Of a stretch of 8,807 bases of DNA, positions 1-5,233 are shown piece after piece; the stretch's first letter is position 1; each line of letters starts with the position of its first letter. This DNA is from DATIHK01 sp035480775 (lineage in GTDB: Bacteria > Patescibacteriota > WWE3 > UBA101185 > UBA10185). The position numbers and the translations under genes were made by a program. Location of the stretch: NCBI GenBank assembly GCA_035480775.1, contig DATIHK010000002.1, forward strand, positions 1 to 8,807, in the 5' to 3' direction. The notes beneath the pieces are model-generated. The model was not told the DNA's origin and did not search any database. It was given only the letters and a program-made list of their open reading frames with translations.

Positions 1-3
1 CAT

Positions 4-32
4 TTGACGATTAGCCGTATTTCAAGTATAAT
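4..32 (+). promoter_or_regulatory. Sigma70-type promoter of the first gene
   Basis: TTGACG at 4-9 and TATAAT at 27-32 are separated by exactly 17 bp, which is close to the vegetative sigma-factor consensus. Transcription would start near 39, giving a leader of about 41 nt before the ATG at 80. The leader contains AAGGAG at 68-73, 6 nt before the start codon. Confidence 0.8.
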
Positions 33-79
33 TCTACCAATTAAACCCACAACCATGCTTAAACCCCAAGGAGCGTCAA

Positions 80-460
80 ATGAACGAACAAGCAAAGAAA
101 CATGCTGTTCACATGATATCCCGGCACCATCTGACTCTGAAGGATTTCATGAAGGATTTCAACCCCAAGAGCTATTCCCCGAACGGCAATCTTTGGCTCA
201 GTCTCTATCCAGAAGTCGAGAGAATGACGCCAGAGGCGAGAGGAACAGTGCTGTCCAGCCTCGACACACTCACCGGCAAGCTCGGTTGGGAGCATTTCCG
301 TCTGGCTGTCAATGAAATCACGACGGCACCTTCTAAAGGCCTGAAGGCAGATGGAGAAACGATGATGATGTACTTGACCACCGCAGTTCTCATCTCCGCG
401 ATCTACGAAATCTTGGTCGAAGACGCGCGCAAGGTCAAGGAACAGCAAACCCACCACTAG
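80..460 (+). CDS. Hypothetical 126-aa protein, GC-rich orphan gene
   Basis: I do not recognise a family. The start is supported by AAGGAG at 68-73, 6 nt upstream, and by the near-consensus promoter at 4-32; the end is supported by two hairpin terminators. The protein has a polar, His/Lys-rich N-terminal part (residues 1-30), a middle rich in charged and small residues, and one hydrophobic helix at about 95-113 (MMMYLTTAVLISAIYEILV), followed by a charged, His-ending tail. This could be a single membrane-associated helix or a buried amphipathic helix. No signal peptide or catalytic motif is visible. The gene is a compositional outlier: sampled 60-base lines are 53-60% GC, against about 33% in the kinase gene next to it. 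That suggests a transferred or unusually constrained gene. A long antisense frame over the same bases lacks comparable start signals. It is a single-gene transcription unit. Confidence 0.8.
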   Translation: MNEQAKKHAVHMISRHHLTLKDFMKDFNPKSYSPNGNLWLSLYPEVERMTPEARGTVLSSLDTLTGKLGWEHFRLAVNEITTAPSKGLKADGETMMMYLTTAVLISAIYEILVEDARKVKEQQTHH

Positions 461-486
461 AAATGTCTGCTTGCAGATATTTCTTT
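460..486 (+). terminator. First hairpin after the 126-aa gene
   Basis: GAAATGTCTG (460-469) pairs with CAGATATTTC (474-483) around the tetraloop CTTG, giving 10 bp with one G-U pair. It begins at the last base of the stop codon. The following tract is only TTT, so this may be a weak terminator or an mRNA-stabilising 3' hairpin. The stronger terminator follows at 492-545. Confidence 0.6.
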
Positions 487-491
487 AGCAG

Positions 492-545
492 CGGGCGCCT
501 AAGTCAATCAGAATTTTGGTTGATAAGGGTGCCCGGCTTTTTTTT
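492..545 (+). terminator. Nested hairpin terminator, sequence-related to 2027-2077
   Basis: The outer stem CGGGCGCC (492-499) pairs with GGTGCCCG (528-535), 8 bp with one G-U pair. The inner stem TCAATCA (504-510) pairs with TGGTTGA (517-523), 7 bp with one G-U pair, around loop GAATTT. The stems are separated by a symmetric TAAG/TAAG internal loop. A run of eight T (538-545) follows, as in intrinsic terminators. The same sequence recurs, with about 37 of 45 positions matching by hand alignment, after the gene ending at 2012. Confidence 0.88.
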
Positions 546-557
546 GTAAATAAAGTG

Positions 558-563
558 TAAAAT
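558..563 (+). promoter_or_regulatory. -10 box for a leaderless transcript
   Basis: TAAAAT at 558-563 is followed by 6 nt and then the ATG at 570, so the expected transcription start coincides with the A of the start codon. No convincing -35 box is visible, because that position falls in the preceding terminator. No Shine-Dalgarno sequence precedes the ATG. Both facts fit leaderless transcription. Confidence 0.6.
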
Positions 564-569
564 GACCTA

Positions 570-1565
570 ATGCAGCAACTTTTAGAACAAATAACTCAAA
601 ATTATAAAATTGAACCGATTCAATCTATCGAACCAGTTCAAGTTGGAATCATGGCTGTTAACCACATTTTGCACACTGCCAATCACAAATATTTTTTAAA
701 ATCTTATCGTCATGCAACTCCTGAAGCTATCTCAAAAGTTCACCAAGTTATGAATTACTTTTCCGAGAATGGAGTTGCAGCAGTTTTGCCTATAAAACTT
801 AAAACTGGTCAAACTTATTTTGTTCATGAAAACGTGGTAAATGCAGTATTTCCATTTGTAACTGGACAAGTTATCAAACGAGAAACTCTAAATTTAGATC
901 AAGCAAAAGTTCTTGGCGAATCACTTGCAAATATTCACCTAACTACAAAAGATGGAATTCCAACAAAATTTAAAGATTTGGTTAAAATTAAAAAATCCCA
1001 AGAAACTAGAGCACAAAATAACCAAAATATTCAAAAAATAATTGTAGATATTCCAAATAGAACAGAATTTGATAATCACATGCTCGAGCTCGTGAAATTA
1101 AAAGCCAAATTGCTCGAACAACATTGGGACACTTATTCAAAAATGGAACTTCCTAATAATGCTTTAATTCACGGCGATTTTCATTGCGAAAACGTAATGT
1201 TTGATGAAAATAAAATTACACATATTTTGGACTTTGATAATACTAGAATTGATTCCCGAGAATGGGAACTTGCGCGCTCAATGTTTTTAACATTTTTTGA
1301 AAGTTCATTTGCTGATCATCATATCGAATCTGCTAAATACTATATAAAAGCATATGCTAGTTTATATCCATTTAACTTTGAAGATTTTAGCAATGCAATT
1401 AAATTTTATTTTTTTGGCCTATTTAGAACAGTCTGGGCCGAAGAAGATTACTACAAAAATAACAATTATAAAGTAAAACCAATTTTGAGTACTTGGTATT
1501 TAAAACTCGAATATTTAAATACAAATCTAGAGTCTTTTATCTCAAATTTAATAAATTTTGCATAG
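570..1565 (+). CDS. Aminoglycoside phosphotransferase/choline kinase-like small-molecule kinase
   Basis: The 331-aa length is typical of the APH/ThrB/choline-kinase superfamily of ATP-dependent phosphotransferases. The N-lobe carries a beta-rich segment with YFLKSY (about residues 40-45), where the Lys fits the ATP-binding lysine. The catalytic loop is HGDFHCEN at 201-208, matching the HxDxxxxN signature with D203 as catalytic base and N208 as metal ligand. ILDFDN follows, with D221 as the second metal-binding Asp (the DFG equivalent). The C-terminal part is alpha-helical, as usual. The substrate (aminoglycoside, homoserine, choline, or a sugar) cannot be decided from motifs. The gene stands alone between a terminator and the next promoter, has no Shine-Dalgarno sequence, and starts at the predicted transcription start. 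A resistance role should not be assumed; in small genomes such kinases are often metabolic. Confidence 0.9.
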   Translation: MQQLLEQITQNYKIEPIQSIEPVQVGIMAVNHILHTANHKYFLKSYRHATPEAISKVHQVMNYFSENGVAAVLPIKLKTGQTYFVHENVVNAVFPFVTGQVIKRETLNLDQAKVLGESLANIHLTTKDGIPTKFKDLVKIKKSQETRAQNNQNIQKIIVDIPNRTEFDNHMLELVKLKAKLLEQHWDTYSKMELPNNALIHGDFHCENVMFDENKITHILDFDNTRIDSREWELARSMFLTFFESSFADHHIESAKYYIKAYASLYPFNFEDFSNAIKFYFFGLFRTVWAEEDYYKNNNYKVKPILSTWYLKLEYLNTNLESFISNLINFA

Positions 1566-1567
1566 TT

Positions 1568-1602
1568 TGCTAAAATACCCTTAACTTTAAACCACCGAGG
1601 AG
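1568..1602 (+). promoter_or_regulatory. Extended -10 promoter plus SD leader of the 134-aa gene
   Basis: TGC directly before TAAAAT (1571-1576) forms an extended -10 element; the -35 position is poor. Transcription would begin near 1583, giving a leader of about 25 nt. GAGGAG at 1597-1602 lies 5 nt before the ATG at 1608. The leader TTTAAACCACCGAGGAGCC (1586-1604) resembles those of the genes at 80 and 3633. Confidence 0.65.
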
Positions 1603-1607
1603 CCTCA

Positions 1608-2012
1608 ATGGACATCAACTTGCTCTTCATTTTCGTTATATTTTTGTTACTTTTGCTTGTCATACAGCGGTCTGTTCATTTAATTCTTGCTAACCCTGTT
1701 ATACAAATTTGGACTGTGGATGATGAACTTAACAATGTAGTACCTACCGCTGAAATTGAATTACTTCTCTTTCAGGTTTATACGCAAGCAACTCGTAAAA
1801 GAAGTGTAGATGTAGATTTAGTTAAGAGTATGCAAAAAGCCCACCTCCTTATAGACAGTACACCTGAGAATATCCCAGTCGGAGTACCCAATGTCAGGTT
1901 TATATTGCATATTCACATATTAAAGAAACACTCGCATTCGTGTGTCAAAATGGGTTTTAGCCTCATGCGACAGTGTTTAATTGTGCAAGAACTTGTAAGC
2001 GATGAGCAATAA
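1608..2012 (+). CDS. Hypothetical 134-aa protein with N-terminal membrane anchor
   Basis: I do not recognise a family. The start is fixed by GAGGAG 5 nt upstream and an extended -10 promoter. Residues about 4-28 form a strongly hydrophobic segment (LLFIFVIFLLLLLVIQ inside it) with no signal-peptidase site, so the protein is probably an N-terminally anchored membrane protein. The remaining 105 or so residues are mixed polar, with a basic patch (TRKRS) near 61-65 and a His-rich stretch with two Cys in the last third (HIHILKKHSHSC). The polar part could face either side of the membrane. The gene has its own promoter and terminator, so it is expressed as one gene. Its flanks, but not its protein, resemble those of the genes at 80-460 and 3633-4034. 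Confidence 0.78.
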   Translation: MDINLLFIFVIFLLLLLVIQRSVHLILANPVIQIWTVDDELNNVVPTAEIELLLFQVYTQATRKRSVDVDLVKSMQKAHLLIDSTPENIPVGVPNVRFILHIHILKKHSHSCVKMGFSLMRQCLIVQELVSDEQ

Positions 2013-2026
2013 GCGAAATTTAGCCT

Positions 2027-2077
2027 ACCGGGTTCCTAGTCGATCTGAATTTTGATTGATTATGGTGCCCGGTTTTT
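2027..2077 (+). terminator. Nested hairpin terminator, related to 492-545
   Basis: The outer stem runs 2027-2036 against 2064-2073 with one G-U and one T-T mismatch. The inner stem TCGATC (2040-2045) pairs with GATTGA (2054-2059) with one G-U. Five T (2073-2077) follow. Compared with the copy at 492-545, two inner-stem pairs change without loss of pairing (A-U to G-U, and U-G to U-A), so the RNA structure appears to be conserved. Confidence 0.85.
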
Positions 2078-2103
2078 ATTCACATACTTTTTACAAATAT
2101 CCA

Positions 2104-2132
2104 TTGAAGTACAAACACACTCATGCTAATTT
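2104..2132 (+). promoter_or_regulatory. Promoter of the secreted-protein operon
   Basis: TTGAAG (2104-2109), a 17-bp spacer, and TAATTT (2127-2132) preceded by TGC form an extended -10 promoter. The predicted start at 2139 is 7 nt past the -10 box and coincides exactly with an ATG. Transcription from here would cross the hairpin at 2193-2217 before reaching the secreted-protein genes. Confidence 0.6.
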
Positions 2133-2138
2133 TAATGT

Positions 2139-2201
2139 ATGTCCATTGTCATAATAAACACCCTAATTTTAAATCAAGAGTTTTCTAAATTTGCTCGCTG
2201 A
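2139..2201 (+). CDS. Candidate leaderless 20-codon leader peptide
   Basis: ATG at 2139 is 6 nt after the -10 box, the same spacing as the leaderless genes at 570 and 5561. The frame stays open for 20 codons, starts Met-Ser, and is hydrophobic early on (SIVIINTLIL). Its TGA stop (2199-2201) is the first triplet of the 7-nt loop of the terminator-like hairpin, and its last two codons (GCT CGC) lie on the 5' arm. A ribosome finishing this ORF would cover the hairpin. There is no run of one amino acid codon that would suggest amino-acid attenuation. Whether it is translated is not known. Confidence 0.4.
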   Translation: MSIVIINTLILNQEFSKFAR

Positions 2202-2217
2202 ATAGGCGAGTTTTTTT
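2193..2217 (+). terminator. Leader hairpin with T-tract (possible attenuator)
   Basis: CTCGC (2194-2198) pairs with GCGAG (2206-2210), extendable by a G-U pair (2193/2211), around the loop TGAATAG, and seven T (2211-2217) follow. It lies 23 nt before the ATG of the 90-aa secreted protein and downstream of that operon's likely promoter. It is therefore either a transcription attenuator in the leader or the end of a roughly 75-nt transcript. Confidence 0.65.
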
Positions 2218-2225
2218 ATGATTTT

Positions 2226-2234
2226 AGGAGGTGA
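2226..2234 (+). promoter_or_regulatory. Very strong Shine-Dalgarno sequence
   Basis: AGGAGGTGA is complementary to the 16S rRNA 3' tail over nine bases, and ends 6 nt before the ATG at 2241. This is much stronger than other translation signals in the window and implies high translation of the secreted protein. Confidence 0.85.
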
Positions 2235-2240
2235 TTAATA

Positions 2241-2513
2241 ATGAGTTTTAAAAAAGTATTATTTGGAGTTGCAGGTGGAGTAGTAATGCTTGGAACAACA
2301 ATTCTTCCTGTTTTTGCAGATCTTACAGATTATGAAAATAACCCGGGAAGAGCTCAAGCAACAGAAGTAGGAGCGCAATGCGGATCAGGTGCAGGATCGG
2401 GAGCTTTTGGCTACTTCGGAGGTAAAGATAATAATCTTTCCGGAGGTGCTGATGGTCAGCAGACAGGTTTAAACAATAGTGCCGTTTGCGGCAATAGACA
2501 AGGTAATCTTTAG
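2241..2513 (+). CDS. Small secreted Gly-rich protein (90 aa)
   Basis: The precursor has a classic Sec signal peptide: a basic start (MSFKK), a hydrophobic core at about residues 6-22, and a likely cleavage site after A26 (LPVFA before D27). The mature part is about 64 aa, rich in Gly, Asn, Ser and Gln, with exactly two Cys (C47 and C83) that could form one disulfide. There is no catalytic motif. The C-terminal NNSAVCGNRQGNL stretch looks like a conserved tail rather than low-complexity sequence. The protein is probably exported and may be a surface or envelope component. It is followed 33 bp later by a second secreted-protein gene with the same P-V-F-A-D cleavage junction and an equally strong Shine-Dalgarno sequence, so the two are likely co-transcribed. 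Family not recognised; export is well supported. Confidence 0.85.
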   Translation: MSFKKVLFGVAGGVVMLGTTILPVFADLTDYENNPGRAQATEVGAQCGSGAGSGAFGYFGGKDNNLSGGADGQQTGLNNSAVCGNRQGNL

Positions 2514-2530
2514 TTTGATTCTAAATATAA

Positions 2531-2539
2531 GGGAGGTGA
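2531..2539 (+). promoter_or_regulatory. Strong Shine-Dalgarno sequence of second secreted protein
   Basis: GGGAGGTGA sits 7 nt before the ATG at 2547 and lies in the 33-bp gap after the previous stop codon. No promoter is visible in the gap, which supports co-transcription of the two secreted-protein genes. Confidence 0.8.
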
Positions 2540-2546
2540 ATACACA

Positions 2547-3494
2547 ATGAATAAAATAATAACAGCAGCTTTAGCCTCAACAGTAGCTTTCGCGTTCGCT
2601 CTAACTCCAGTCTTTGCAGATTCAGTCAACGTCAACTTTGAAACTCCAACTTATTTTGTAGGAAATATTAACAGCCAAGATGGTTGGACAAAAACTGGTA
2701 CATACGATGTAGCCGTTGTTACAAACACTTATGGATATGCCTCTTTTGGAGGTCAATCTTTAAGAACTTCCGATGCAATCACTAGTGGAGCATTTGGCGA
2801 TCAAACTTTCGCCAAACCATTAGTTAATGCAGTTGGAGAAGCTGATTCAACAGATGGAAGTTTCTCGAGAGGAACGTTGCAACATCACTTCGAAACAGAA
2901 TTCGACATCGCTTCAACACTTCCAACTTTGCAAGAGGGAATGCACGTTTCTGTTTCGCCTGATCGTGGAGACGGATCACGTATGAGTTACTTGAGATTCG
3001 AAGATCAAACAGACGGTATACATGTCTTTTTTGACGATGTAACCGACACCGGACCTGTTGGAACAGTTGCAACATTCAACGAAACTGATATTGCAACAAT
3101 TACCAGAGCTCAACATACTATCAAACTTAGTTTTGATGCAGTCGACGGACCAGCAAATGATGTAGTAAAAGTTTGGATAGATGGAACTCTCGTAAAAACA
3201 GGAACCAGTTGGGAAGATTATTATCGCTTCGACCCTGAATCATCTGCAGAACAAACTCCTAGAATAGTAAAAACAGTACTATTCAGAGAGTCTGGACTTG
3301 CAAATCCGACAGATTCCGGAAAAGGATTCTTAGTCGATAATTATTCAGCTTTGTCTGGACCTGTACTTGTCAGTCCACCTACAAACGCTGATCAGTGTAA
3401 GCTAAATGGTTGGAAAACCTTTAACAACCCAGCATTTAGTAATCAAGGACAATGCGTAAGTTATGTTCAAAGTCATAGCACGGTAAATCACTAA
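2547..3494 (+). CDS. Secreted beta-sandwich-like protein with C-terminal Cys/Trp motif
   Basis: This is a 315-aa precursor. A Sec signal peptide spans residues 1-24, with likely cleavage at PVFA before D25. The mature region, about 26-270, has the alternating hydrophobic strands, aromatic residues and acidic turns of a concanavalin-A/LamG-like lectin fold: VNFETP near the start, QDGWT, then HTIKLSFDAVDG and VVKVWIDGTLVKTG strands late in the domain. The fold is inferred from pattern only. After a Pro-containing linker comes QCKLNGWKTFNNPAFSNQGQ and CVSYV (C284 and C303), a short C-terminal module often seen in exported proteins of Patescibacteria and Actinobacteria. No sortase signal or transmembrane anchor is present, so it is likely released or held non-covalently. 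It may bind glycans on the cell surface or on a host; no catalytic residues are evident. It is the second gene of the secreted pair and ends before two hairpins. Confidence 0.85.
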   Translation: MNKIITAALASTVAFAFALTPVFADSVNVNFETPTYFVGNINSQDGWTKTGTYDVAVVTNTYGYASFGGQSLRTSDAITSGAFGDQTFAKPLVNAVGEADSTDGSFSRGTLQHHFETEFDIASTLPTLQEGMHVSVSPDRGDGSRMSYLRFEDQTDGIHVFFDDVTDTGPVGTVATFNETDIATITRAQHTIKLSFDAVDGPANDVVKVWIDGTLVKTGTSWEDYYRFDPESSAEQTPRIVKTVLFRESGLANPTDSGKGFLVDNYSALSGPVLVSPPTNADQCKLNGWKTFNNPAFSNQGQCVSYVQSHSTVNH

Positions 3495-3512
3495 GACTTT
3501 AACACCTATCAT

Positions 3513-3536
3513 ATTTGTTTTTGATGAAAAACAAAT
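3513..3536 (+). terminator. Perfect 10-bp hairpin after the secreted operon
   Basis: ATTTGTTTTT (3513-3522) and AAAAACAAAT (3527-3536) pair perfectly around GATG. Read on + there is no T-tract after it, but the 5' arm gives an A-rich/T-rich palindrome. It may be a 3' stability hairpin, and it directly abuts the next terminator. Confidence 0.55.
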
Positions 3537-3565
3537 GAAGCCCTCGGTAAAACGTGGGCTTCTTT
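3537..3565 (+). terminator. Terminator of the secreted-protein operon
   Basis: GAAGCCC (3537-3543) pairs with GGGCTTC (3556-3562) around a 12-nt loop, followed by TTT. The T-tract is short, but the GC-rich stem and its position 43 nt after the stop codon suit an intrinsic terminator. Confidence 0.7.
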
Positions 3566-3573
3566 GATTCTAA

Positions 3574-3602
3574 TTGCGCCTGTCAAACATAAATGCTATA
3601 AA
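3574..3602 (+). promoter_or_regulatory. Promoter of the 133-aa membrane protein
   Basis: TTGCGC (3574-3579), a 17-bp spacer, and TATAAA (3597-3602) preceded by TGC form an extended -10 promoter. Transcription would start near 3609, giving a leader of about 24 nt that includes GGAGG at 3623-3627, 5 nt before the ATG at 3633. Confidence 0.7.
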
Positions 3603-3605
3603 AAC

Positions 3606-3618
3606 CACAACAGTTGTG
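3606..3618 (+). promoter_or_regulatory. Palindrome at the transcription start (possible operator)
   Basis: CACAACAGTTGTG is a perfect inverted repeat of two 6-bp halves around one central base. It begins 3 bp after the -10 box and covers the expected start of transcription. It could be a repressor site, or in RNA a small hairpin (5 bp, loop CAG) just upstream of the Shine-Dalgarno sequence. Confidence 0.4.
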
Positions 3619-3632
3619 TACAGGAGGCGACA

Positions 3633-4034
3633 ATGGACAGCATCCTACCAGAAGAATTGAATTTTTTTAACTGGTGGCTGTATATTGGGTACTGGTTAAC
3701 AAACGACCTAGATTTTTTGTCAGATCCCAGTAATATTGCTAACGAAACAGAATTTAATGATTTCATTCGGAACTCTTTTTATAACCAAGTTGCGGCTTTC
3801 TTAGGGTTTCTCGTTGGAGTTTATCTAATGCTTGTGGGACCTCCAACTATATTTATCACTTTGATTTTTGTCACAATTTATGTCTTGGGATATATACTGG
3901 GCTATTTTCACACCGAAGTGCTAGATGAAAACTTTATCTCCGAAAAATTCTGGTCTTTTGTGTGGGGAGTACTAGTTGGAATGTTTGCCTTTTCGGTTTT
4001 GGCCTTAGCGCTTTCACTAGTTAATCTGCGCTGA
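3633..4034 (+). CDS. Hypothetical 133-aa multi-pass membrane protein
   Basis: I do not recognise a family. I chose the ATG at 3633 over the in-frame TTG at 3564 because GGAGG lies 5 nt upstream and the promoter (-10 at 3597-3602) lies inside the longer frame. The N-terminal 50 residues are amphipathic, rich in aromatic and acidic residues (FFNWWLYIGYWL, then a polar DPSNIANETEF stretch). Three hydrophobic segments follow: about 53-69, 72-92, and 107-130, with an acidic loop (TEVLDENFISEKF) at about 94-106. Gly residues are spaced within the helices, as in small packing transmembrane domains. There is no signal peptide or known transporter motif. It is a monocistronic unit with its own promoter, possible operator and long terminator, matching the organisation of the genes at 80 and 1608. 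Confidence 0.82.
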   Translation: MDSILPEELNFFNWWLYIGYWLTNDLDFLSDPSNIANETEFNDFIRNSFYNQVAAFLGFLVGVYLMLVGPPTIFITLIFVTIYVLGYILGYFHTEVLDENFISEKFWSFVWGVLVGMFAFSVLALALSLVNLR

Positions 4035-4045
4035 ACATGGCATTT

Positions 4046-4095
4046 AAGTGGGTAGCCCAACGATCTCTTTTGATCGATCGGCTATCCACTTTTTT
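4046..4095 (+). terminator. Nested hairpin terminator of the 133-aa gene
   Basis: AAGTGGGTAGCC (4046-4057) pairs with GGCTATCCACTT (4080-4091), 12 bp with one G-U pair. Inside it, CGATC (4061-4065) pairs with GATCG (4072-4076) around TCTTTT. A 3x3 internal loop separates the stems, and a run of six T spans 4090-4095. The plan is the same as at 492-545 and 2027-2077, but the sequence is different. Confidence 0.88.
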
Positions 4096-4099
4096 ATAG

Positions 4100-4128
4100 T
4101 TGACACTAAAATGCTCTAACTATACTAT
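4100..4128 (+). promoter_or_regulatory. Promoter for a leaderless operon
   Basis: A consensus TTGACA (4100-4105), a 17-bp spacer, and TACTAT (4123-4128) place the start of transcription at about 4135-4136, exactly at the ATG at 4136. An alternative -10, TATACT at 4121-4126, would have a 15-bp spacer. There is no Shine-Dalgarno sequence. The promoter starts 5 bp after the preceding terminator. Confidence 0.75.
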
Positions 4129-4135
4129 TAAAGCA

Positions 4136-5233
4136 ATGCCAGCTACAGAATTTACTGCAAAACTAGACGCTCTAGAAGCGCAACCCGATCGAAATAAAGA
4201 AAGACAAGACCTTCCACGATTAGTCGCCGAAATAAAAGATCGCGATCTGACAGCTAAATCTCACGAAAATATAATGGATATTTATGAACACGTTCCACAC
4301 AAAGAACGCCTGCAATTGGCTAAAAATCTCGTCGAAGATGCTTTAGCTAAAACCAATAATACCGGTGCTAGCATAAGTAAAATGCAAATGCTTTGGAGAG
4401 ATCAAAAACCTGATGTTAGTGTCGCCAGACCACAAGGAGCACCCGATGTATATGTTAGACAAGTTTACAAACAGCCTTATGAGCGACCCAGAACCGCACT
4501 GCAAAAATATGTAACCGACAAAATTTCAGGATATAGACCAAAAGAACCAATTCCAACAGATGAAGTAAGTATTTATGTGCGACTCAACAATTCCACTGAA
4601 CCTGATAAAGATACTTTTGTTGTCTATCAAGGCAGAACCAACAATGGACAAGTGTCTTTAGCGCCCGAACTACCAGGCGAACAAAAAGCTTTAATAACTA
4701 ACGGAGCAAAATTAGACCAATTATTTAACCCCGAAAATAAAAAACACGTTGCCAGATTTGCCCGAGGCGAAATGTCTATTAAATGGATGGATGCTGGCCC
4801 TTCTGACTACGATAAAGAATTTAAAAAAGAGCGCGGAGTTTCTCCTGCAGAATATTGGGATCAAAAAGATTGGAAATATGATAACGACTATTTACCGGCA
4901 GTAAAAGAAAAATCTCGACAAGTAGAATTACAACGCTCAGAATTATTTGAAGCTCTAGGTGGAAAATATACTCAAGCTCTAGAACAAGCTCAACAACGAG
5001 CGCAAGAAATCGGTCCAGCCGTGGTTGCCAATGTTGCTGCCGAAAAAGTCCGACGAGAAAGTGTTATCGAACGGTCACCAGTTGGTCGATTAGGTAGAGC
5101 ATTTTTTGAATACAGTTCTAGTGGAAGAGACCCTGCAGCACTAGAACGTTGCATAACAATTGCAACACCAATGTTTGGAAAAACAATGTCACGAGAAGAA
5201 ATTATAGCTTTAATCGAAAGGAACTCTCCATGA
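4136..5233 (+). CDS. Hypothetical 365-aa soluble protein
   Basis: I do not recognise a family. A longer in-frame start (TTG at 4100) is rejected because that TTG is the -35 box. ATG 4136 sits 7 nt after the -10 box, so the mRNA is probably leaderless. The protein is hydrophilic and highly charged with no signal peptide or membrane segment, so it is likely cytoplasmic. Residues 1-80 look helical (LDALEAQ, LPRLVAEIKDRDL, KERLQLAKNLVEDALAK). The middle, about 100-230, has Pro-rich linkers and beta-like stretches (VSIYVRLNN, DTFVVYQGRT). Residues about 255-300 form a long charged helix (RQVELQRSELFEALGGKY, then EQAQQRAQEI) that could be a coiled coil. The C-terminus is helical (SREEIIALIERN). It is translationally coupled to the next gene by an ATGA overlap, so the two proteins probably act together. 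Confidence 0.82.
   Translation: MPATEFTAKLDALEAQPDRNKERQDLPRLVAEIKDRDLTAKSHENIMDIYEHVPHKERLQLAKNLVEDALAKTNNTGASISKMQMLWRDQKPDVSVARPQGAPDVYVRQVYKQPYERPRTALQKYVTDKISGYRPKEPIPTDEVSIYVRLNNSTEPDKDTFVVYQGRTNNGQVSLAPELPGEQKALITNGAKLDQLFNPENKKHVARFARGEMSIKWMDAGPSDYDKEFKKERGVSPAEYWDQKDWKYDNDYLPAVKEKSRQVELQRSELFEALGGKYTQALEQAQQRAQEIGPAVVANVAAEKVRRESVIERSPVGRLGRAFFEYSSSGRDPAALERCITIATPMFGKTMSREEIIALIERNSP

Noticed and set aside
4..315. A 103-codon frame on + starting at 4
   Set aside because: Its start is the TTG of the -35 box at 4-9, and it overlaps the SD-supported gene at 80 in another frame; no start signal of its own.
59..457. A 132-codon antisense frame opposite the 126-aa gene
   Set aside because: No SD or promoter on the - strand at its start; the + strand gene has promoter, SD and terminators. 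The long antisense frame is a by-product of GC-rich codons.
3535..3567. Short ORF (MKPSVKRGLL) through the terminator at 3537-3565 as a third leader peptide
   Set aside because: No promoter box at leaderless distance, and its stop falls after the hairpin rather than in the loop.
3564..3632. Longer N-terminus for the 133-aa membrane protein from TTG 3564
   Set aside because: The -35 and -10 boxes lie inside this extension, and the ATG at 3633 has an SD at the right distance.
492..4095. Nested hairpins as integron attC sites
   Set aside because: They have attC-like inner and outer stems, but I found no paired RYYYAAC and GTTRRRY boxes. GCCCAAC at 4056-4062 has no partner. They end in T-tracts and the units carry their own promoters, so terminator is the better call.
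4100..4135. TTG 4100 as start of the 365-aa protein
   Set aside because: It is the -35 box TTGACA; the ATG at 4136 coincides with the predicted transcription start.
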